Notes: a model not told the origin generated them from the letters alone. Counted from the first letter of the stretch, positions 35,002 to 44,087 are shown. The stretch is DNA of 64,000 nucleotides from Arthrobacter globiformis (GCF_030815865.1 NZ_JAUSXI010000001.1:4154001-4218000), one strand, 5' to 3'. Translations and numbers: made by a program.

Positions 35002-36161
35002 TGGATGAACGTGAAGGCTTGCTCGAGGTCCGCGATGAGGTCCTCGACGTCCTCGATGCCGCAGGAAAGCCGGATGAGGTTGACGGGGACGGCAAGTTCC
35101 GTGCCCTTCACGGAGGCGTGGGTCATCTCAGACGGGTAGTTCATGAGCGACTCAATGCCGCCAAGCGACTCGGCCAGGGTGAAGACCGACGTGGATTCAG
35201 CCACCTTCCGCGCGGCTGCTTCGCCGCCCTTGAACTGGACGGAGATCATGCCGCCGAACTTCTTCATCTGCTTCTTGGCGAGGTCATGACCGGGGTGCGA
35301 GGGCAGGCCGGGGTACAGCACCGCCTCCACCTCCGGGCGCTCCAGGAGCCATTCGGCCACGGCCTGGGCGTTGTCGCTGTGCCGGTCCATGCGCACGCCC
35401 AAGGTCTTGAGCCCGCGCGTGGTGAGGAACGCGTCCATCGGGCCGGAGACTGCGCCCACGGCGAACTGTACGAAGCCGATCTTCTCGGCCAGCTCAGCGT
35501 CCTTGACCACGATCGCGCCGCCCACCACGTCGGAGTGGCCGCCGATGTACTTGGTGGTGGAGTGAACCACCACGTCGGCACCGAGGTCGAGCGGGGTCTG
35601 CAGGTAGGGCGATGCGAAGGTGTTGTCGACGATCAGGAGGGCGCCGGCGTCGTGCGCCAGCTTGGCGAGCGCCTCGATGTCGGTGATCTTCATCAGCGGA
35701 TTGGAGGGGGTTTCCACCCACACGAAGCGCGTCTTGTTGGCGGCGACGGCGGCCGCCACGGCGCCGAGATCCGCCATGTCCACGGGGGTGTTGCCGATTC
35801 CCCAGTCGCCGAGGACGCGGCTGATCAGGCGGTACGTGCCGCCGTAGGCGTCATTGCCCAGCACGATGTGGTCGCCCGGACGGCTCAGGGCACGGATGAG
35901 CGAGTCCTCGGCGGCCAGGCCGGAGCTGAAGGAATAGGCGTGGGTGCCGCCCTCGAGCGCCGCGAGCTGCTCCTGCAGGGCGTCGCGGGTGGGGTTGCCG
36001 CCGCGGCCGTATTCGTAGCCGTCCCGCAGATTTCCGATGCCGTCCTGGGCATATGTCGAGCTGAAGTGCAGGGGCGGAACGACGGCGCCGGTGCGCGGCT
36101 CGAAGGCTTGGCCGGCGTGCACGGCGCGGGTGTTGAATCCTTGGTTCTCAGAGACAGACAT
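34998..36161 (-). CDS. metB: cystathionine gamma-synthase (or gamma-lyase-like)
   Basis: 387 residues of the Cys/Met-metabolism PLP family. YEYGRGGNPTRDALQEQLAALEGG, SSGLAAEDS and the PLP lysine K204 in HSTTKYIGGHSDVVGG are present. TFTLAESLGGIESL-type and RLSCGIEDVEDLIADL segments complete the C-terminal domain. It condenses an O-acyl-homoserine with cysteine to cystathionine, or cleaves cystathionine; the two activities cannot be separated by motif alone. The neighbouring cbs gene on the same strand suggests a transsulfuration pair, so gamma-lyase activity is also plausible. Confidence 0.9.
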   Translation of the reverse strand: MSVSENQGFNTRAVHAGQAFEPRTGAVVPPLHFSSTYAQDGIGNLRDGYEYGRGGNPTRDALQEQLAALEGGTHAYSFSSGLAAEDSLIRALSRPGDHIVLGNDAYGGTYRLISRVLGDWGIGNTPVDMADLGAVAAAVAANKTRFVWVETPSNPLMKITDIEALAKLAHDAGALLIVDNTFASPYLQTPLDLGADVVVHSTTKYIGGHSDVVGGAIVVKDAELAEKIGFVQFAVGAVSGPMDAFLTTRGLKTLGVRMDRHSDNAQAVAEWLLERPEVEAVLYPGLPSHPGHDLAKKQMKKFGGMISVQFKGGEAAARKVAESTSVFTLAESLGGIESLMNYPSEMTHASVKGTELAVPVNLIRLSCGIEDVEDLIADLEQAFTFIQ

Positions 36162-36203
36162 GGGGATTTCCTTTCGGCTTGTTACCGCTGAGCGAGCCTG
36201 AAA

Positions 36204-36253
36204 CCGCTGATCGAGCTTGTCGAGATCCGGGTTTCGACAAGCTCAGCCAGCGG
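36204..36253. repeat. GAGCTTGTCGA palindrome between metB and cbs
   Basis: CCGCTGATCGAGCTTGTCGA and its near-complement TCGACAAGCTCAGCCAGCGG form long imperfect arms. The element is related to that at 23162. It sits between two minus-strand genes, just after the cbs stop. Confidence 0.85.
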
Positions 36254-36254
36254 G

Positions 36255-37640
36255 TCAGTTGCTGAGGTAGGCGAGGAGGTCGTGGCGGGTCAGGATGCCT
36301 ATGGGCGCGCCGACGAATGTCACCATCACGGTGTCGACGTCGGAGAGCAGTTCGCGGGCGGCGGAGATGGTTTCGAGCGAGCCGATCACCGGCAGCTTCT
36401 CCCCCATGTGCTCGGCGATCTTGTCCGTCAGCTTGGCCTCGCCGCGGAACAGCTTGGCGGTCAGGGTACGTTCATCCACGGCCCCGAGGACTTCGCCCAT
36501 CACCACGGGCGGCTCCGCTGAGAGGACCGGGATGTGGCTGACGCCGAACTCGTTCATGATGTTGATGACGTCGCGGACGGTTTCGTTGGGGTGGATGTGC
36601 ACCAGGTCCGGCAGTTCGCCCGTCTTGAATTTGATGACCTCGCCAACGGATGCCTCCTCGCCGCCGGATAGGAAGCCGTAGGAGCGCATCCACTGGTCGT
36701 TGAAGATCTTGGCGAGGTAGCCGCGGCCGGAGTCGGGCAGGATCACCACCACCACCGCGTCCTCGGGGAGGTCCCGGGCGGTGCGCAGGGCGGCCACGAC
36801 GGCCATGCCGGAGGAGCCGCCCACCAGCAGGCCCTCCTCGCGGGCAAGGCGCCGGGTCATCTCGAAGGAGTCGGCGTCGCTGACCGCTAGGACCTCGTCC
36901 GGGACCGACTTGTCGTAGTTGCCGGGCCACATGTCCTCGCCCACGCCCTCGACGAAGTACGGGCGACCGGTGCCGCCCGAGTAGACAGAACCTTCGGGAT
37001 CGGCCCCGATGATCCTGACCCGGCCGCCGTCGGACTCCGGACGGTCCGCCGACACCTCCTTGAGGTAGCGGCCGGTGCCGGTGATGGTTCCGCCGGTGCC
37101 GGCGCCGATGATGCAGTGCGTCACCTTGCCGTCGGTGTCCCGCCAGATCTCGGGGCCAGTGGTCTCGTAGTGGCTCAGCGGCGCCGCGGGGTTGGAGAAC
37201 TGGTCCGGCTTGTACGCTCCGGGGATCTCGGTGACCAGGCGGTCGGACACGCCGTAGTAGCTCTGCGGGCTGTCAGGCTCGACGGCGGTGGGCGTCACCA
37301 CCACTTCGGCGCCGTAGGCCTGAAGGACCGCGCGCTTGTCCTCGCCCACCTTGTCCGGAACCACGAAGATGCACTTGTAGCCCTTTTGCTGCGCCACCAG
37401 AGCCAGGCCGACGCCGGTGTTCCCGGAGGTGGGCTCGATGATGGTGCCGCCTGGCTTGAGCTTGCCGTCACGCTCGGCTTCCTCGACCATCTTCGCCGCG
37501 ATGCGGTCCTTGATGGAGCCGCCGGGGTTCACGTATTCCAGCTTCACGAGGACGGTGGCCTTGATGCCCTCGGTGACGTGGTTGAGCTTGATGAGCGGGG
37601 TGTTGCCGATGAGGTCCAGGACAGACTGGGCGTACTTCAT
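36255..37640 (-). CDS. cbs: cystathionine beta-synthase
   Basis: 461 residues. The catalytic domain begins MKYAQSVLDLIGNTPLIKLN, with the PLP lysine K44 in NPGGSIKDRIA, the substrate loop TSGNTGVGLA and the phosphate-binding GAGTGGTITGTGRYL. A C-terminal pair of CBS motifs (about residues 335-461) could bind adenosyl ligands. It joins serine, or a related acceptor, with homocysteine to cystathionine. There is no N-terminal heme domain. The ATG at 37640 was chosen from the family start. It is upstream of metB on the same strand, 93 bases apart. Confidence 0.93.
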   Translation of the reverse strand: MKYAQSVLDLIGNTPLIKLNHVTEGIKATVLVKLEYVNPGGSIKDRIAAKMVEEAERDGKLKPGGTIIEPTSGNTGVGLALVAQQKGYKCIFVVPDKVGEDKRAVLQAYGAEVVVTPTAVEPDSPQSYYGVSDRLVTEIPGAYKPDQFSNPAAPLSHYETTGPEIWRDTDGKVTHCIIGAGTGGTITGTGRYLKEVSADRPESDGGRVRIIGADPEGSVYSGGTGRPYFVEGVGEDMWPGNYDKSVPDEVLAVSDADSFEMTRRLAREEGLLVGGSSGMAVVAALRTARDLPEDAVVVVILPDSGRGYLAKIFNDQWMRSYGFLSGGEEASVGEVIKFKTGELPDLVHIHPNETVRDVINIMNEFGVSHIPVLSAEPPVVMGEVLGAVDERTLTAKLFRGEAKLTDKIAEHMGEKLPVIGSLETISAARELLSDVDTVMVTFVGAPIGILTRHDLLAYLSN

Positions 37641-37847
37641 GGGTACCAACTTACCGTCTTGGACTGCGGGACCCGCGCCGGCCCGGGCGGCGGGCCGCGC
37701 GGGCCCGGGCGGCGGGGCCCGATGGCCATGCGTAGCCGCCATGCCTAACCACGCTATGCCTAGCCAAGGAGCGTGCCGGCAGGGCAAGCTGGCTACGGCA
37801 CCCGCGGCCGGGTGCCACTCATCAGTGCCGTCGAAAGGAACCGTGCC

Positions 37848-38279
37848 GTGGACTGGACCCTCGAAGTGGTTGTGCTGCCCGTGAGCGATATCGGCCGGGC
37901 CGTGGAGTTCTACCGGGACAAGGTCGGCTTCCACCTGGACCACGACACGCAGAATGAGCACATGCACGTGGTCCAGCTGACGCCTCCCGGTTCGGGGTGC
38001 TCGATCGTGATCGGCGACCTGCCGTCGCAGAACGAGATGGCGCCGGGCTCCATGCGGGGCCTGCAGCTGGTGGTCGCGGATGCCCGGGCGGCGCGCGACG
38101 AACTGCTCAGCCGCGGCGTGGAGGCGAGCGAAATCACCGTCTTCGATGAGCGCGACGGCGGAACGTTCTTCGGGTTCAGCGACCCGGACGGGAACACCTG
38201 GGCGGTGCAGGAGCTCCGGATCCGCGCCCAGCAGCCGCTGATCCCGGTGGAGGCCCGCGGCCGCTTCGGCGAGGAGTAG
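37848..38279 (+). CDS. VOC-family glyoxalase-like protein
   Basis: 143 residues. One vicinal-oxygen-chelate module is seen: VVVLPVSDIGRAVEFYRDKVGFHLDHDTQ and SMRGLQLVVADARAARDELLSRGVEASEI, ending FFGFSDPDGNTWAVQEL. The Glu in QEL and a His near residue 34 fit metal-binding positions. The function may be a dioxygenase, a lyase or antibiotic-binding. AAAGGAA stands seven bases before GTG 37848; no ATG is available at the proper site. The stop is one base from that of the next, convergent VOC gene. Confidence 0.85.
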   Translation: MDWTLEVVVLPVSDIGRAVEFYRDKVGFHLDHDTQNEHMHVVQLTPPGSGCSIVIGDLPSQNEMAPGSMRGLQLVVADARAARDELLSRGVEASEITVFDERDGGTFFGFSDPDGNTWAVQELRIRAQQPLIPVEARGRFGEE

Positions 38280-38280
38280 G

Positions 38281-38691
38281 TCAGCCGGAAGCACCGCCGG
38301 CATCGGCCGGGAGGTTCTCCCAGAGCCCTAGGATGTTGCCCTCGGTGTCCTTGAAGTAGGCGTAATGGCCCATCCCCGGGATGGTCTCCTTGGGCTTCAC
38401 CACGGAACCGCCCAGCTGCTCAACCGTGCGCAGCGTCGCGTCAATATCCTCAACGTCCACGGTGATGACCGGTGTGGTCAGTTCCCCCTCCCGGGCCATC
38501 ATGCCGCCGTTGATGGCGCCCGGCTCGGTGGGCCTGCCGGTCTTCTCGTCCATCGGCGTGGTGATCACCACGTTGTAGTCCATCTCCGGCATGGGGTCGA
38601 TCCGCCAGCCGAGGGCCTGATTGTAGAAGTTTCTCGCCCGGTCCTGGTCGTCCGCGGGGATTTCGAAATGCACCACGCCACCCATTGCCAT
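38281..38691 (-). CDS. VOC-family protein (glyoxalase-like)
   Basis: 136 residues from ATG 38691; an ATG two codons later at 38685 fits the AGGTG ribosome binding site better. GGVVHFEIPADDQDRARNFYNQALGWRIDPMPEMDY and MGHYAYFKDTEGNILGLWENL show a VOC fold close to the YkcA-type sub-family. There is a His in VHFEI and a Glu in LWENL at likely metal ligands. Convergent with the VOC gene above. The substrate is unknown. Confidence 0.85.
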   Translation of the reverse strand: MAMGGVVHFEIPADDQDRARNFYNQALGWRIDPMPEMDYNVVITTPMDEKTGRPTEPGAINGGMMAREGELTTPVITVDVEDIDATLRTVEQLGGSVVKPKETIPGMGHYAYFKDTEGNILGLWENLPADAGGASG

Positions 38692-38837
38692 CACCTACAA
38701 GTTGAAGGAAGGGACACGGCCGACCCGCGCCACACAGGGGATTGTAGTCCTGGCACCGTCTATGGTTAAGGGCCTGGAAAAACCCGGCCGGCGGCCCCGG
38801 CCGGAAGTTTGTCGGTCCGGCGTGGGACGATGTTTGC

Positions 38838-39818
38838 ATGACCATTGCTGACGTTCCCGCCCGGCTGGCAGCCGCGGCGGATGCGTCCCTCAGGTGGCAT
38901 CCGGGTGCCCCGTATGACTTACACCGCACCTTGGGCATCCTGATGCGCGGTAACGGTGATCCCTCCTTCGCCTCGCGGCCGGACGGGCTGTGGATGGCGT
39001 TCACGACGCCGGATGGTCCGGTGACGCTGCGGCTCACCGTGGCTGGCACGGGCCCGGAGCCGTACATCGATGCCCAAACCTGGGGTCCCGGTTCCGGCGC
39101 TGCCCTCGCCGGCGTTCCCCGGCTCCTCGGCGCCGGTGACGACTGGACTGCTTTCGACGAGCCTTCATTCACCGCGACACTCCCCCACATGGTGCGTGAT
39201 GCCCGACGCCGGAATCCCGACGTCCGCCTCCCGTCTACCGGGCGGATGGTTGACTCGCTCGTGCCCACCATTCTGGAGCAGAAGGTCACGGTAATTGAGG
39301 CGCGGCGGGGTTTCCGCTACCTCATGTACCGGCACGGCACGCCCGCGCCCGGCGCCGGTACCGTTGCGCCGGTCGGGTTGCTGGTGCGGCCCACCGCCGA
39401 GGGATGGCTCCGCATTCCGTCCTGGGAGTGGCACAAGGCGGGAGTCGGCCCGCAGCGGTCGGCGACCGTCATGCGCGCCCTGCGATCCGCCGTCGCCCTT
39501 GAACGTCTGGCGTCCCTCCCGGCGGCGGAGGCAGCCGCCAGGATGCAGACCATCCCGGGAATCGGCGTGTGGACAGCAGCCGAGGTGGTGCAGCGGACGC
39601 ACGGCTGCCCAGACTCCATCGCGGTGGGCGATTACCACCTCGCCGCGTATGTCGGCGCGGCGCTGACCGGACAGCGGACTGACGACGCCGGCATGCTGGC
39701 CCTGCTGGAACCGTGGACGGGACACCGGCAGCGGGTGGTCCGCATGCTCGGCCTGAGTGGCTTCCGGAAACCCACCTTCGGCCCGCGGATGACCATCCAG
39801 GACCACCGCAGCCACTGA
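38838..39818 (+). CDS. DNA-3-methyladenine glycosylase II-like (AlkA-type) DNA repair protein
   Basis: 326 residues. The helix-hairpin-helix and following strand are IPGIGVWTAAEVVQRTHGCPDSIAVGDYHLAAYVG, with the catalytic Asp near residue 265 in VGDYHL. LVPTILEQKVTVIEARRGFRYL is the HhH-GPD entry helix. AlkA-type enzymes remove alkylated bases from DNA. The N-terminal TBP-like half (residues 1-120) is divergent. It ends 70 bases before the convergent acyl-CoA ligase, with a palindromic repeat between. Confidence 0.87.
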   Translation: MTIADVPARLAAAADASLRWHPGAPYDLHRTLGILMRGNGDPSFASRPDGLWMAFTTPDGPVTLRLTVAGTGPEPYIDAQTWGPGSGAALAGVPRLLGAGDDWTAFDEPSFTATLPHMVRDARRRNPDVRLPSTGRMVDSLVPTILEQKVTVIEARRGFRYLMYRHGTPAPGAGTVAPVGLLVRPTAEGWLRIPSWEWHKAGVGPQRSATVMRALRSAVALERLASLPAAEAAARMQTIPGIGVWTAAEVVQRTHGCPDSIAVGDYHLAAYVGAALTGQRTDDAGMLALLEPWTGHRQRVVRMLGLSGFRKPTFGPRMTIQDHRSH

Positions 39819-39834
39819 CCCGCCCCCACAGACC

Positions 39835-39889
39835 AGCGCGAACAGACACTTAAGCCCCCGTTCCAGGGCCACAAGTGTCCGTTCGCGCT
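39835..39889. repeat. intergenic palindrome, GCGCGAAC family (divergent copy 3)
   Basis: Arms AGCGCGAACAGACACTT (39835-39851) and AAGTGTCCGTTCGCGCT (39873-39889) differ at one pair. The outer GCGCGAAC matches the elements at 10078 and 11847. The right arm reaches the stop codon of the acyl-CoA ligase gene. Confidence 0.8.
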
Positions 39890-41562
39890 CAGAGGCCAAG
39901 CCGGGCGACGGCTTCCTCGCGCATCTCCACCTTGCGGACCTTCCCGGACACCGTCATGGGGAAGCTGTCGCGCACATCGACGTAGCGGGGCACCTTGTAG
40001 TGCGCCAGCTTCCCGCGGCAGAACTCGGCCACCGCCGCCGCGTCCAATGGTGCCGCCCCGGGCTTGAGGATGATGCAGGCCATGAGCTCCTCGCCGTACC
40101 TGGCATCCGGCACCCCGATCACCTGTACGTCCTGGATGGACGGATGGGTGTAGAGAAACTCCTCGATCTCGCGCGGGTAGATGTTCTCGCCGCCGCGGAT
40201 CACCATGTCCTTCTTCCGGCCCTCGATCACCACGTACCCGTCGTCGTCCATGCGTGCCAAGTCGCCGGTGTGCATCCAGCCGTCACCGTCGATGGCCTCC
40301 GCTGTCTTGTCGGGCTGGTTCCAGTACCCCTGCATGACGGCGTAACCGCGGGTGCACAGTTCGCCGATTTCGCCGCGCTCCACCACCTCTCCGAGCGCGT
40401 CCACGATCTTGCTTTCAAGCCGCGGCATGGTCCGCCCCACGGTTTCCGTCCGCTGCTTGAGCGTGTCACCGTCGCGGGTCATAGTGGACACCGGCGATGT
40501 CTCGGTCATGCCGTAGCAGATGGCCACGTCCAACATGTTCATCTCGGACATCACGCGGTTCATCACCTCGATGGGGCACAGCGAGCCGGCCATCACCCCG
40601 GTGCGGAGCGCGGAGAGGTCGTACGAGGCGAAGTCGGGCAGCGCGAGTTCGGCGATGAACATGGTGGGAACCCCGTACAGGGACGTGCCGCCGAAATCCT
40701 GCACGGCCTCCAACGCGGCGGCCGGCGTGAACCCGCGTCCCGGGATGATCGTCGCGGCGCCGTGGCTCAGCGCGTTCAGGTTGCCGATCACCATCCCGAA
40801 GCAGTGGTAGAACGGCACCGGAATCACCACCCGGTCGTGCTCGGTGTAGTTGAGCAGCTCGCCGATGGAATACCCGTTGTTGAGGATGTTGTGGTGCGTC
40901 AGCGTGGCGCCCTTGGGGAAGCCCGTGGTTCCGGACGTGTACTGCAGGTTGATGGGATCGTGCGGATTGAGGCCCGCCATGCGGGCCAACAGCACCGAAT
41001 GCCCGACGGCGTCCGCCCGCTTGAGCAGCTCGGCGTACGTGAGCTCCTGCTCACCCAGGGGGACACCGGCGTCGAGCCCTTCTAATTCGAAGTCCGGCAG
41101 GAACACGAGCTCCCGGAGGTCCGGGCATCCCGTGAGCGCGTGGCGCGCCATCCCCACGTAGTCGCTGGTCCGGTCCGACGGCGCCGTGACCAGCATCCGC
41201 ATGCCGTTCTGCTTCACCACGAACTCCAGCTCGTGGCTGCGGTAGGAAGGATTCACGTTGACCAGGACCGCCCCGATCTTCGCCGTCGCGTACTGCAGGA
41301 TGGTCCATTCCGCGCAGTTCGGGCTCCAGATGCCGATCCGCTCCCCCTTGGCGACGCCAAGGGCGAGGAGCGCACGGGCCAGCCGGTCGACGTCGTCGTT
41401 CAGTTTGGTGTAACTCCAGCGGCGGGCGTCCGCCCCGGGCACCGCAGCGGCCTCGATCAGCGCGTCGTGCAGGGGGAACTGCCCCACCACGCGCTCAAAG
41501 TTCTCGCCGATGGTTTCCTCGAGCAGGGGGACGTCCGCGTCCCCGGCGGTGTAAGCGCGCAT
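39889..41562 (-). CDS. acyl-CoA synthetase (AMP-binding, FadD-like)
   Basis: 557 residues of the ANL family. The P-loop-like LQYTSGTTGFPKGATLTHHN is near residue 190, YGMTETSPVS near 350, GYWNQPDKTAEAIDGDGWMHTGDLARMDDDGYVVIEGRKKDMVIRGGENIYPREIEE is the hinge region, and the catalytic lysine lies in PMTVSGKVRK near the C-terminus. It activates a fatty or related acid with ATP and CoA. The motif set fits medium- to long-chain acyl-CoA synthetases better than acetyl-CoA synthetase. No operon partner. Confidence 0.92.
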   Translation of the reverse strand: MRAYTAGDADVPLLEETIGENFERVVGQFPLHDALIEAAAVPGADARRWSYTKLNDDVDRLARALLALGVAKGERIGIWSPNCAEWTILQYATAKIGAVLVNVNPSYRSHELEFVVKQNGMRMLVTAPSDRTSDYVGMARHALTGCPDLRELVFLPDFELEGLDAGVPLGEQELTYAELLKRADAVGHSVLLARMAGLNPHDPINLQYTSGTTGFPKGATLTHHNILNNGYSIGELLNYTEHDRVVIPVPFYHCFGMVIGNLNALSHGAATIIPGRGFTPAAALEAVQDFGGTSLYGVPTMFIAELALPDFASYDLSALRTGVMAGSLCPIEVMNRVMSEMNMLDVAICYGMTETSPVSTMTRDGDTLKQRTETVGRTMPRLESKIVDALGEVVERGEIGELCTRGYAVMQGYWNQPDKTAEAIDGDGWMHTGDLARMDDDGYVVIEGRKKDMVIRGGENIYPREIEEFLYTHPSIQDVQVIGVPDARYGEELMACIILKPGAAPLDAAAVAEFCRGKLAHYKVPRYVDVRDSFPMTVSGKVRKVEMREEAVARLGL

Positions 41563-41665
41563 GATGGCACGCTATCAAGCAGCCCGGTGCTAGAGAAGCA
41601 GTACGGGCCGCCCGTTCTGTGTAACAGGTCCGGGCGCACCGGTGAGGGCCGGTATTGTGAAATCC

Positions 41666-41944
41666 ATGAGTGCACCCATCGACCTGCAGGCCACCTTCAT
41701 CCCCAACGACGGCGAGTTCTTCCGCGTTAAGCTCGCCCTGGAAATCGCCATTGACGAGGTAGTCAACGAACCTGGCTGCATCCGCTACGAGCTCACGGAG
41801 GCGACGGAGGAGAAGCTGGTCCTGACCGAACGCTGGGAGTCGGAAGAGGCCCTCGACGCGCACTCCAAGGGCATTGCCCTGCAGGACCTGAACGAATCCC
41901 TCAGCGCCCTCCTGGCCGAACCTGCCCAGGTGGAACGCCTCTAA
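41666..41944 (+). CDS. putative quinol monooxygenase / ABM-domain protein
   Basis: 92 residues. DLQATFIPNDGEFFRVKLALEIAIDEVVNEPGCIRYELTEATEEKLVLTERWESEEALDAHSKG is a typical antibiotic-biosynthesis monooxygenase (YgiN-like) fold. Members are small dimers that oxidise quinols or similar aromatics without cofactor, or act in stress response. No ribosome binding site precedes ATG 41666; TATTGT lies about 10 bases upstream, so a leaderless transcript is possible. The IS110 element begins just after its stop. Confidence 0.85.
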   Translation: MSAPIDLQATFIPNDGEFFRVKLALEIAIDEVVNEPGCIRYELTEATEEKLVLTERWESEEALDAHSKGIALQDLNESLSALLAEPAQVERL

Positions 41945-42259
41945 CTTCTTTAACAAAAAACAACTGTGAGTCTTTACGTGGCTGGTCTGGGACTAGCTGG
42001 CAGTGTTGATGCCGGTCGTTCTGCTTGGTGCGTGACTCGAAAAAACAATTGCCCCTCGAGGGTGCGTTTCCCCCGATTTGTCCACGCTGGGTGGAGCGGC
42101 CGGCGCTGACCTGTCCCACGTCGGTGGCTTGATTAGAAGCTTGTCCAGCCTCTGAGGTTGTGGCTCATCACAGTTTTGCCTCGGGGTGACTCTTCCCAGG
42201 TCCGGCGCCGGTCGTGCTGCGGCCATTCTTGCCCGTTCGAAAGGAAGGAGGGTCGTGCG
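41945..42259 (+). ncRNA. noncoding left end of IS110-family element, probable bridge RNA region
   Basis: About 315 bases between the ABM gene and the transposase start with no gene. In IS110-group elements the noncoding end upstream of the recombinase gene is transcribed as a bridge RNA that pairs with target and donor DNA. This region has the right position and length and several potential stems, for example around 42080-42150. I cannot fold it here, and the exact element boundary is not visible because this family lacks terminal inverted repeats. Confidence 0.5.
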
Positions 42260-43400
42260 TTGACTATCGTTTCGCAGACCCGCCCGTTCGTCATCGGCGT
42301 GGACTGTCACGCCCGCACCCACACATACGCCATCATCGAGGCCAGCGCTAAGCAACAGGTCGCGTGCGAGCAGTTCCCGACCACCTCGGCAGGGATTTCA
42401 CGCGCACTCGCCTGGGTAGGCCGAAGGACAGACGGCGATATGGGGTGTCTGTGGGCTGTAGAGGGTATCGGCTCATATGGGGCCCGTCTGGCCAAGGCAG
42501 TAACGGACGCCGGTTACGACGTCGCCGAAGCTCCACGGATGAACGCCCGAGGCCGTCGGGGGCTGGGCAAATCGGACCCGTTGGACGCCACCGCCATCGG
42601 AGCCGCTGTCCTGGGCTTGGAGGAGTCCCAACTCCGGGTTCCGCGACGGGATGAAGGAACCCGTGCCGGGCTCAGGATCCTGAGTGCGGCACGGGATCAG
42701 CTGACTCGGGAACGAACAATGAACGTAAATGCACTCATCGCCCTCCTCCGGGCACATGACCTTGGAGTCGACGCCCGTAAGCCTCTTGTTCCCGCGCAGA
42801 TCGCTGCGATCACTAGATGGCGGGAACGGCAGGAGCAGATGGAATTAGCGATTGCGCGGGAGGAAGCGGTTCGCTTGGCGCGCCGCGCTCTCGAAGTGAC
42901 CACTCAACTGGCGGCTAATCAGAAGCGCATGACTGAGCTAATTCAGCAAAGTCCCGCCGCCCCGCCCCGCTGCTGGAGATGGTGGGCGCTGGCGCCGTTT
43001 CAGTCGCTGCCGTCCTGACTGCTTGGTCGCATCCAGGAAGGGTTCGCAGCGAAGCTGCTTTCGCGTCACTGGCAGGGGTAAATCCCTTACCGGCCTCAAG
43101 CGGTAATACTGTCCGTCACCGGCTCAACAGGGGCGGTGATAGGCGCCTCAATCGTGCCTTGCACACCATCACCATGACCTGGATGATTCACCATCCCGGA
43201 ACGCGGGAGTACGTCGCCAAACGCACCCAAGAAGGCCGCAGCTACCGCGAAATCCGAAGATCCCTCAAGCGCTACCTTGCCCGAACCCTCTACCGTCAGC
43301 TCAACACCCTTTACGCCTCTATGGATCCAGCCCGCCCAAGTGTTGCAGGGGCAGAGCCCAGCCAACTCGTCGGAGCGCGTCGCGATTCCGCGCCACGCCT
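41945..43400 (+). mobile_element. IS110-family insertion sequence (approximate limits)
   Basis: The unit consists of the noncoding left end and a frameshifted DEDD transposase gene. It lies between the ABM monooxygenase gene and a HxlR regulator whose stop overlaps the end of the transposase frame. No inverted repeats or target duplication are expected for this family, so both ends are estimates. It marks one edge of the accessory region. Confidence 0.75.
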
Positions 43401-43428
43401 AGGCCTCATCGCTGCCCCAGCGTCCTAG
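42260..43428 (+). pseudogene. IS110-family transposase, frameshifted
   Basis: The N-terminal RuvC-like domain starts at TTG 42260 after GAAGGAGG. It reads FVIGVDCHARTH (first Asp, residue 15), WAVEGIGSYGARLA and GKSDPLDATAIGAA, giving the DEDD set. The C-terminal transposase_20 domain appears in another frame from 42979: EMVGAGAVSVAAVLTAWSHPGRVRSEAAFASLAGVNPLPASSGNT, with the conserved Ser. The break lies at GCCGCCCCGCCCCGCTG near 42960-42975, where a 5-base GCCCC duplication would explain the shift. Joined length is about 387 residues, normal for IS110. It is probably inactive unless recoded. Confidence 0.85.
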
Positions 43429-43680
43429 TGCGATGATCGCCTCACGCAAGGCAAGCCCGCGATCGGTCAGCGCATAGGCCCGGGTGTTGTGCCGGAGGGG
43501 CAGACGGGACAGTATCCCGGCCGCTTCGAGCTCGCGCAGGCGGGTCGCGAGAATGTTCGTCGGCACTCCGAGGTCGCGCTGCAGATCGCCGTAGCGCTGC
43601 GGCCCGTCGAGCAGCCGCTCCACGATGAGCAAGGCCCACCGTGCTCCAACGATATCGAGGGCCGCGGCGAGGTCGCTCAC
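43399..43680 (-). CDS. HxlR-type winged-helix regulator
   Basis: 93 residues from GTG 43680, which overlaps the stop of the VOC gene (GTGA). An ATG at 43710 would add ten residues. LAAALDIVGARWALLIVERLLDGPQRYGDLQRDLGVPTNILATRLRELEAAGILSRLPLRHNTRAYALTDRGLALREAI is a full HxlR winged helix. It is short at the C-terminus and ends right at the IS110 boundary, so a tail may have been lost. It probably regulates the VOC gene with which it is coupled. Confidence 0.82.
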   Translation of the reverse strand: MSDLAAALDIVGARWALLIVERLLDGPQRYGDLQRDLGVPTNILATRLRELEAAGILSRLPLRHNTRAYALTDRGLALREAIIALGRWGSDEA

Positions 43681-44081
43681 TCGGTCGGATCGGCGTCCGG
43701 TTTCATCCAAAACGGCGAGTAGTGGTAGCCGTCAGGGTCGTCGAACTGGCGCTGGTACATGAAGGGGTAGTCGTCGATATCACCGATCCGGCCGCCGGCG
43801 GCACCGGCGCGCTCGACGAGCTCATCGACTGCCTGACGGCTGCCGAGGTCGAAAGAGACCGTGACCTTCGAGGGTGTATCGGGTCCGCCGACCAGCTCCT
43901 CGGCGCCGCCGACGCTCGCATACATCTCGCGGCTGCCGAGCATGACGTACTGCTCGGGCGCGATCGCGAAGCATGACACGTTGTGATCGGATATTTCTGG
44001 GTTGAGGGTCCAGCCCAGGGCGGTGTAGAAGGCGGTCGCGCGCTCGACGCTCTCGACCGGGCAAGTGATGAAGAGGCTCAT
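43677..44081 (-). CDS. VOC-family protein coupled to HxlR regulator
   Basis: About 134 residues. SLFITCPVESVERATAFYTALGWTLNPEISDHNVSCFAIAPEQYVMLGSREMYASVGG and MYQRQFDDPDGYHYSPFWMKP are a glyoxalase/bleomycin-resistance type fold, close to the PhnB/YaeR-like group. A promoter with TTGACG and AAGTAT 17 bases apart would start transcription at about this ATG, so the mRNA may be leaderless. An ATG nine bases upstream lies inside the operator palindrome. It forms a two-gene unit with the HxlR gene. Confidence 0.85.
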   Translation of the reverse strand: MSLFITCPVESVERATAFYTALGWTLNPEISDHNVSCFAIAPEQYVMLGSREMYASVGGAEELVGGPDTPSKVTVSFDLGSRQAVDELVERAGAAGGRIGDIDDYPFMYQRQFDDPDGYHYSPFWMKPDADPTE

Positions 44082-44087
44082 GCGCCC

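Noticed and set aside
37650..37720. Dense GGCCCGGGC-type palindromic sequence upstream of cbs
   Set aside because: The pairing is low-complexity GC and not a distinct element; I could not separate it from base composition.
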